From: an uncultured Flavobacteriales bacterium
GTDB lineage: Bacteria > Bacteroidota > Bacteroidia > Flavobacteriales_D > Sanyastnellaceae
Direction of reading: 5' to 3'
NCBI GenBank assembly: GCA_937890245.1
Contig: CALACF010000029.1
Location: forward strand, 1 to 11,001
DNA: 11,001 nucleotides
Part shown: positions 6,431 through 11,001 of the stretch, piece after piece
Position numbering within the stretch: position 1 is the stretch's first letter
Layout: every line of letters starts with the position of its first letter
The notes under the pieces: model-generated
Databases searched by the model: none
Seen by the model: only the letters and a program-made list of their open reading frames with translations
What the model was told of the DNA's origin: nothing
Translations under genes and position numbers: made by a program

Positions 6431-9400
6431 TTAGAAGTCGGTGGTCAGGGAGAGTTGGAACACGCGGTCTAAAAGTAGGCCGTCATCTACGCCCCAGCCC
6501 CAGTCCGCACGGACGAAGTAGCCGAGGAATTGCCCGCGGAGGCCGAAACCAAAGTCCCAAATGATGGGTTCGCGGTTGTTGTTCACGGTGACAGTCACAG
6601 GATTTTGGCTGACGGTGACGTGGTTGAATTCGTTGTCCTCATTGTAAGGATCTGCGCCGGTCCAGGCCGCGCCGATGTCGGAAAAACCGACGATTTGAAA
6701 GTTCTCAAGCAGCGGATTCAACGTGGTGGGCTGGAAAAATGTCGTGAACGGCGGCCAGCGCAATTCGGCAGACAACAGCGCGAAGGAGCTCCCGCTGCGG
6801 GTGTTGCGGTAGAATCCACGCATGGGCGTTGCGTTGGTCTGGTAGACAAATTCGCCCTTTGGGATGGCCAGGTCTTGGTTGACCAGCGGGATCAGCGCGC
6901 GGTCCACGCCGCCGAGGTAGTGAAGGAGTTGGCGCGAGCCAAGATTTGTGCTGGCCGCCGCGCGAAAAGCGAGGGTCATGCGCTTGTGCAATGCTTCGTA
7001 ATGGCGGGCGTCAAATCCCAAGGTCGAAAAGGCCTGCCCTTTGGAACCTGGCTCGGCGAGGTACTCGATCCATGCCTTGGCGCGGGTTCCGTTGGGCAGG
7101 TTCAGGCCGCGCGAATAGGTGTTGTCATAGACCAGGGCAATGTCTCCGCCCAAGCCGTTTTGGTAGAGGTTGTCGCGGCTGAGGTTGAAGGGGTCGGTCG
7201 CCAAGTACGCGGTCCGGTCCAGGCGGTATGTGGCTGTGAATCGCATGCTGGCCACCTCGGAAAACGGGTAGGTCCGGCGGTGGTGCAAGGCGTGGGTGTG
7301 GACGCGAATGATGCCATCCCCGCCGTCGATGAGGCTCTCGTAGCCCTGCCGCTCGATGATCCACTGCCTGTCTACGCGCTCTGTCAAATCCTGAAAACTC
7401 AAGGCAAAGGTGCTGTTCTCCAGGCTTCCGGCCAATCGGACGCCACCCACCCAGCGCCGGTCTTCGAACACATCGCTCACGCCAATTTTCAGCAATCCGC
7501 CAAGACCAGGGCTCGCCGAAGCAGGGTCCGAAATGGGCTGGTAAAAACTTGTTGAGAAGGTGTTGTCGACCTGGCTGAGGATCTGGTCTACAGCATAGTT
7601 CAGATGGTAGTTCCGCGGTTTTGGAAGCGTGACCCGGGGCGTTTGGGACGGATCGGGATTGCGGACAGCGGCGGTTGAGGCTCCGTCTCCAACTTGGGCG
7701 CCGGGTGCGGGTGCGCGTTCCTGTTCACGTTGGCTATCGCGCTCGCTTTCGAAGACGTACCGGTTGATATCGACTTGGTAGGGGCGCAGGTCCGAGGAGA
7801 AAACGGGCGGTGCCTCGTGGCGTTCGTTGGCGCGCAGGTCAGCTTGGCCTTGTTGCTGGGGGCTGTTGGGGTCTGAGGCCAATGAAGGATCGGTCAGCAC
7901 ACCCGTTCTCCACTTGGGCCGGCCATCCTCCAAGAACAAGCCCCCCCATTGGGTCGGGCTGAGCATCTGGCAATCGAGCGGCGGCAGATCCCAATCCACA
8001 ACCCGCTCGATCCGGGTGAACTGCCGGTAATGCACAGTCGTATCGACGGACTGAATGACGCTGTCGATGGAGGCCAGATGAAGTGAGGTAGGGTCATCGG
8101 GTCGTTGGAATACAAAGCGTTGTCCGCCGAGCGCTTGGGGCTGGCGCTCGTCGATTTCGGGCGTGTCGGTCAGCCGTTCGATGTCGCCGCTTTCTAGCGA
8201 GTAGAGGTAGAGATCGTGGTGGGCCTGGGCGGGTGTGCTCACCTGTCCACGCGCGGGTGCGCTCGCCCGATTTGGAACGCTGGGCCTATTCGAGCTGAAG
8301 ACCAAGGACTGGCCATCGGGCGTGAAGCGGGGGTGCAAATCGTCGAAGCTGTCGTTGAAAAGGGGCGACTGCGATGCGGCGAGAATGCGGTATAGGTAAA
8401 GATCGGAGACGCCATTTCGCACCCCACTGAACACGATATCATGCCCGTCAGGCGAGAAGTCAAGCGCGATGACTTTTTCGATGCGGAAGAGCTCGCGCTC
8501 AGTTTGATCGCCTGTTTCAACGTTCGTGGTGGTGAGCCAAACCCGGCCCTTCTCCTCGTGTATGCTCGCCAGCATGGGGGCGGATGGATGCCAAGCGAGG
8601 ACGGGCCAAGTCGGATCTACGATGCGCGGCAGCTTGTGATCGTAGCGAGCTATGCGGCGGGTCGAGCCGCTGTTGATGTCGTGGAGCCAGAGACTGGCTT
8701 GCCCTCGCTGGTCCGATACGGAGACGGCGAAGCGCCCATCGGGCGAAGGCCTGAGGGCGGTATAGTTGAGCTGTTTTTTCGAACGGGCGGGAACCTCTCC
8801 CATGCGGCGTCGCGTCTTGCGGTCCGGGCGGTCTTGCACGCTGCCGGCGCCCAACTTCAGAGCGAGGGTGGGCTCCAGTCCTAGGGATTGGAATTGGTAG
8901 AGCTGGGCAGAGGATAAAAGTTGGGCAGCGTCCAGGCCGAGCATGCGAAAGCCCGCTTCGACACTTCGGCCACTACGCACTGCGTTCAGCACTTGCGGAA
9001 TGACAGCCCGGCCATAGGTGTCTATGATGTAATCCCATAAGGAGCGGCCCGCTTCAACGGCCTCATCGCCTTCGAGCAGTCCGACCACAGGCAGTTTTCC
9101 ACGTAAAATTAGGTCGGCCAATCGCGCCTCCAGTCCAGGGTCCCAAGCCTTGCTCAAAGCCGCGACCAAGCCATCTTCGTACCAGTCCGGCAAGCTCAGC
9201 AACGATGCGTTTTTCACCCACTCTTTCCAGTCGCTGCCATAGAGCAACTGCCGTATCATCAAGCGGTGCAGTCCGGCGCTGAGCTGCCGATTGAATGAGG
9301 CGTGGTCGCCATCAAACCACACGAACAACCTCCCACCTTCGATCCGGGTCGTGCCCCCAATATTGCTCTCCTGCGCAGTGGAAATGCCGATGTTGCTCTG

Positions 9401-9739
9401 TCTGAAATCGGCGTGCTTGTTGAAAATGAGGACCTGAACGGGGCCGTCCAAGTTGGCCTTGAACAAATCTTCGACCGCCTCGAGTTGGCCTTGCAATGAC
9501 CCGAAGGCGTAGCCCGCCAAGTCGCGCCCGCCCTCGTAGTAGTAAACCTGGAAGAAGTCGCCGGGGTAGTACAGCCACGTGAAGTTCCGGTATTGAACGC
9601 GTTGCTGCCCAAACTGCATGTTGGTTCCGTCGTGAAATTGCGCAAATAAAGTGCTGATATTCAGCAGTATAAGGCACAAAAAAACGACACGGAGGGCACG
9701 TTGCAACATCGACAACCAAGGTACACGCCTGCGTTGCAT
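6431..9739 (-). CDS. Large envelope protein: peptidase-like domain, TolB-like propeller and Omp85-like barrel
   Basis: I do not recognise a named gene; related Bacteroidota proteins are usually annotated as TolB-like. Numbering is from the ATG at 9739 (1102 aa). A signal peptide (hydrophobic VVFLCLILLNISTLFA, 18-33, probable cut before Q34) is followed by a domain (about 35-285) resembling MA-type peptidases, with LPDWYEDGL (183-191) but no HExxH. A propeller follows (about 325-580): repeats such as PSPDGRFAVS (331-340), FSPDGHDIVF (428-437) and FTPDGQSLVF (472-481). After a Pro/Gln-rich linker (about 615-710) comes a barrel (about 740-1102) with YDNTYSRGLNLPNGTR (871-886), an Omp85-type MRGFYRN (973-979), alternating strands and a terminal phenylalanine. 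Likely outer-membrane, with propeller and peptidase-like part periplasmic. The ATG at 9709 (residue 11) gives a more typical signal peptide and may be the true start. First gene of an operon with the TauE/SafE and amidohydrolase genes. Confidence 0.85.
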   Translation of the reverse strand: MQRRRVPWLSMLQRALRVVFLCLILLNISTLFAQFHDGTNMQFGQQRVQYRNFTWLYYPGDFFQVYYYEGGRDLAGYAFGSLQGQLEAVEDLFKANLDGPVQVLIFNKHADFRQSNIGISTAQESNIGGTTRIEGGRLFVWFDGDHASFNRQLSAGLHRLMIRQLLYGSDWKEWVKNASLLSLPDWYEDGLVAALSKAWDPGLEARLADLILRGKLPVVGLLEGDEAVEAGRSLWDYIIDTYGRAVIPQVLNAVRSGRSVEAGFRMLGLDAAQLLSSAQLYQFQSLGLEPTLALKLGAGSVQDRPDRKTRRRMGEVPARSKKQLNYTALRPSPDGRFAVSVSDQRGQASLWLHDINSGSTRRIARYDHKLPRIVDPTWPVLAWHPSAPMLASIHEEKGRVWLTTTNVETGDQTERELFRIEKVIALDFSPDGHDIVFSGVRNGVSDLYLYRILAASQSPLFNDSFDDLHPRFTPDGQSLVFSSNRPSVPNRASAPARGQVSTPAQAHHDLYLYSLESGDIERLTDTPEIDERQPQALGGQRFVFQRPDDPTSLHLASIDSVIQSVDTTVHYRQFTRIERVVDWDLPPLDCQMLSPTQWGGLFLEDGRPKWRTGVLTDPSLASDPNSPQQQGQADLRANERHEAPPVFSSDLRPYQVDINRYVFESERDSQREQERAPAPGAQVGDGASTAAVRNPDPSQTPRVTLPKPRNYHLNYAVDQILSQVDNTFSTSFYQPISDPASASPGLGGLLKIGVSDVFEDRRWVGGVRLAGSLENSTFALSFQDLTERVDRQWIIERQGYESLIDGGDGIIRVHTHALHHRRTYPFSEVASMRFTATYRLDRTAYLATDPFNLSRDNLYQNGLGGDIALVYDNTYSRGLNLPNGTRAKAWIEYLAEPGSKGQAFSTLGFDARHYEALHKRMTLAFRAAASTNLGSRQLLHYLGGVDRALIPLVNQDLAIPKGEFVYQTNATPMRGFYRNTRSGSSFALLSAELRWPPFTTFFQPTTLNPLLENFQIVGFSDIGAAWTGADPYNEDNEFNHVTVSQNPVTVTVNNNREPIIWDFGFGLRGQFLGYFVRADWGWGVDDGLLLDRVFQLSLTTDF

Positions 9740-9743
9740 CTTG

Positions 9744-9751
9744 CAAGCCTA
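9744..9751 (-). promoter_or_regulatory. Candidate -7 element upstream of the large envelope protein
   Basis: Minus-strand TAGGCTTG differs from TAnnTTTG at one position. Transcription would begin around 9737, downstream of the ATG at 9739, so if real it favours the ATG at 9709 as the start. I found no convincing -33 element at the right distance, so confidence is low. It lies in the gap shared with the divergent metallo-hydrolase gene. Confidence 0.2.
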
Positions 9752-9761
9752 CATCTGCCTT

Positions 9762-10421
9762 ATGAAAACGCTCGCATTCAACGCATTCCAAGAGAACACG
9801 GTGCTGTGGCCGATGGCCCCCGGCCGCGTTCTGGTGATCGACCCTGGCATGTCCAACCCCGAGGAGTGGGCTAAATTCGAGCGGGCGCTTGGGGAGCTCG
9901 AGGCGGAACCCGGAGCGGTGCTTCTGACCCACGGCCACCTTGACCACGTCATGGGCTGCGCTGGGATGCTCGAGCGCTACGGCTTGTCGCCGCGAATCCA
10001 CCCATTGGACCGGCCGACTTATGATATGGCGCTGCCAGCCGCGCAGATGTACGGTGTGGATTTAGATTTGCCGCCGCCACCGATCGAAGACTTGGAGGTG
10101 GGCGCGACACTCAAGTGGGATGACTGTGCATTGGAAGTACGGCTGACACCGGGCCACGCAGCGGGCCACGTGGTCTTCGTCGACCATCAGCGCGGCCATG
10201 TCATCAACGGCGACGTGTTGTTTTCAGGCAGCGTGGGTCGGACAGATTTGCCGGGCGGGGACGCGCCCACGCTGGTCCGTTCCATCGTCGAGCAGCTCTA
10301 TTCCTTGCCCGACCACTACGTTGTTTTGTGCGGCCACGGTCCCAGCACAACCATTGGCGCAGAGCGCGCGGCCAACCCCATGGTCAACGGCGCCGGCACA
10401 GGTTGGATGCAGCAGCAATAG
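9762..10421 (+). CDS. MBL-fold metallo-hydrolase, glyoxalase II-like
   Basis: Cytoplasmic metallo-beta-lactamase-fold hydrolase of 219 residues; members of this short GloB-like group are thought to cleave thioesters such as S-acylglutathione-type compounds, but the substrate here is unproven. Metal ligands are visible: THGHLDH (H57, H59, D61, H62), TPGHAAGH (H132), NGDVLF (D151) and CGHGPSTTIG (H192). FNAFQENT at the N-terminus and GSVGRTDLPGG (156-166) are hallmarks of the group. The protein ends about a dozen residues beyond the conserved ANPM region, with a tail rich in Gly and Gln. The ATG at 9762 is chosen because it sits directly before the conserved first strand; upstream in-frame codons would overlap the signal-peptide region of the divergent gene. 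Its 3' end converges on the sensor kinase, 32 bp apart. It lacks the C-terminal domain of classical glyoxalase II. Confidence 0.93.
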   Translation: MKTLAFNAFQENTVLWPMAPGRVLVIDPGMSNPEEWAKFERALGELEAEPGAVLLTHGHLDHVMGCAGMLERYGLSPRIHPLDRPTYDMALPAAQMYGVDLDLPPPPIEDLEVGATLKWDDCALEVRLTPGHAAGHVVFVDHQRGHVINGDVLFSGSVGRTDLPGGDAPTLVRSIVEQLYSLPDHYVVLCGHGPSTTIGAERAANPMVNGAGTGWMQQQ

Positions 10422-10453
10422 CGCGGAAAGTCGCCTTGCGTTGTCGCCAGTAG

Positions 10454-11001
10454 TCAGGCTTTTGCGAGCGTAAAAGTAAAGGTCGACCCCTCTTGAAACG
10501 TACTGCGCACAGAAATGCTCTGGCCCTGCGATTCGACGATATGCTTCACAATCGCCAACCCGAGCCCACTGCCGCCGGCATTCCGAGACCGACTTTTGTC
10601 GACCCGATAGAAGCGCTCAAAAATCCTTGGAAGGTTCTCTTCCTCTATGCCAATTCCATTGTCGGCCACCTCAACGAGGATTTGCTCCTCCATATCGTAA
10701 AATCGAACTTCGGTACTGCCGTCCTCTACACCGTAATGTAGGCTATTGGAAATAAGATTGGTGAGCACTTGCTCAATCTTGGCGCGGTCGCCCGCCACTT
10801 CCAAACTTCGCACTGCGGGCGTCTTGATACTGATTTCAATCCCGACTTTCTCAGCCTTGACCTCCATCGCCTCGACCACATCACTGACGAGCTCGCCGAG
10901 GTCAAAGGGCTCAGAATAAATCTCGAGACGCCCGGCCTCCATCTTTGAAATAACATCGAGGTCCTCGATCAGGTTGGCCATTCGATCGACATTTTTTGCG
11001 G
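10454..11001 (-). CDS. Sensor histidine kinase, PhoR-like (5' part outside window)
   Basis: C-terminal 181 residues of a two-component sensor kinase. The visible part starts inside the dimerisation domain (AKNVDRMANLIEDLDVISKM), just after where the phospho-accepting histidine would be, so the H-box and all sensor and membrane segments lie beyond base 11001. The catalytic HATPase_c domain is complete: N-box NLISNSLHYG (81-90 of the visible part), G1 DNGIGI (113-118), F-box IFERFYRVDKSRSR (126-139) and G2 GGSGLGLAIVKHIV (142-155). The pattern NVDRMANLIEDLDVISKMEAG resembles PhoR-type kinases of Bacteroidota, which usually sit beside a PhoB-type regulator; none is visible here, so the partner should be upstream, outside the window. 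An internal ATG at 10981 is not the true start, since conserved codons continue past it. The signal sensed cannot be read. Confidence 0.92.
   Translation of the reverse strand, partial: AKNVDRMANLIEDLDVISKMEAGRLEIYSEPFDLGELVSDVVEAMEVKAEKVGIEISIKTPAVRSLEVAGDRAKIEQVLTNLISNSLHYGVEDGSTEVRFYDMEEQILVEVADNGIGIEEENLPRIFERFYRVDKSRSRNAGGSGLGLAIVKHIVESQGQSISVRSTFQEGSTFTFTLAKA

Noticed and set aside
6530..7555. 341-codon open frame on the plus strand opposite the barrel domain
   Set aside because: It is antisense to a protein with a clear signal peptide, repeats and barrel motifs; the predicted product shows no recognisable domain. Long antisense frames are expected in GC-rich coding DNA.
10422..10453. 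Possible terminator between the metallo-hydrolase and sensor kinase genes
   Set aside because: Only a direct repeat of GTCGCC (10430-10435 and 10443-10448) is visible; no self-complementary stem or T-run.
1..11001. Mobile element, CRISPR array, defence island, tRNA or rRNA
   Set aside because: No transposase, integrase, long terminal inverted repeats, regularly spaced repeats, cloverleaf or rRNA-like sequence was seen. Gene content is that of ordinary chromosomal envelope and housekeeping loci, so I do not claim a new multi-gene system.

Overview
The window is almost entirely coding and fits a member of the Bacteroidota whose DNA looks GC-rich by eye. TatC, RecQ, KdsD and the metallo-hydrolase all carry sequence hallmarks I associate with that phylum. 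The order lptB-tatC-kdsD with recQ facing away is, from memory, a common Bacteroidota arrangement. Shine-Dalgarno sequences are weak or absent, also typical of the phylum. I cannot place the organism below phylum with confidence.

Layout. Bases 1-2479 (minus strand) hold an envelope-biogenesis operon read as kdsD, tatC, lptB: arabinose-5-phosphate isomerase for Kdo synthesis, the Tat translocase core, and the ATPase of the lipopolysaccharide exporter. The lptB 3' end lies beyond base 1. A 107-bp divergent gap separates this operon from recQ (2587-4809, plus), a helicase with a C-terminal extension and no zinc-binding cysteines. After a 9-bp convergent gap comes a second minus-strand operon (4819-9739). 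It is transcribed as a 1102-residue envelope protein, a short TauE/SafE membrane protein and an M20 amidohydrolase. The envelope protein joins an apparently inactive peptidase-like domain, a TolB-like propeller and an Omp85-like barrel. Divergent from it is a glyoxalase-II-like metallo-hydrolase (9762-10421, plus). A PhoR-like sensor kinase (minus) enters from beyond base 11001.

How the genes work together. KdsD feeds lipopolysaccharide core synthesis, LptB powers lipopolysaccharide transport and TatC exports folded proteins, so the first operon is coherently about the cell envelope. The second operon pairs an outer-membrane protein with a membrane transporter and a cytoplasmic deacylase or amidohydrolase; their functional link is not evident. 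I saw no mobile element, CRISPR array, RNA gene or defence system. The most interesting item is the three-domain envelope protein, in which a propeller stands where POTRA domains normally precede an Omp85-type barrel. No stretch above 300 bases lacks a gene.
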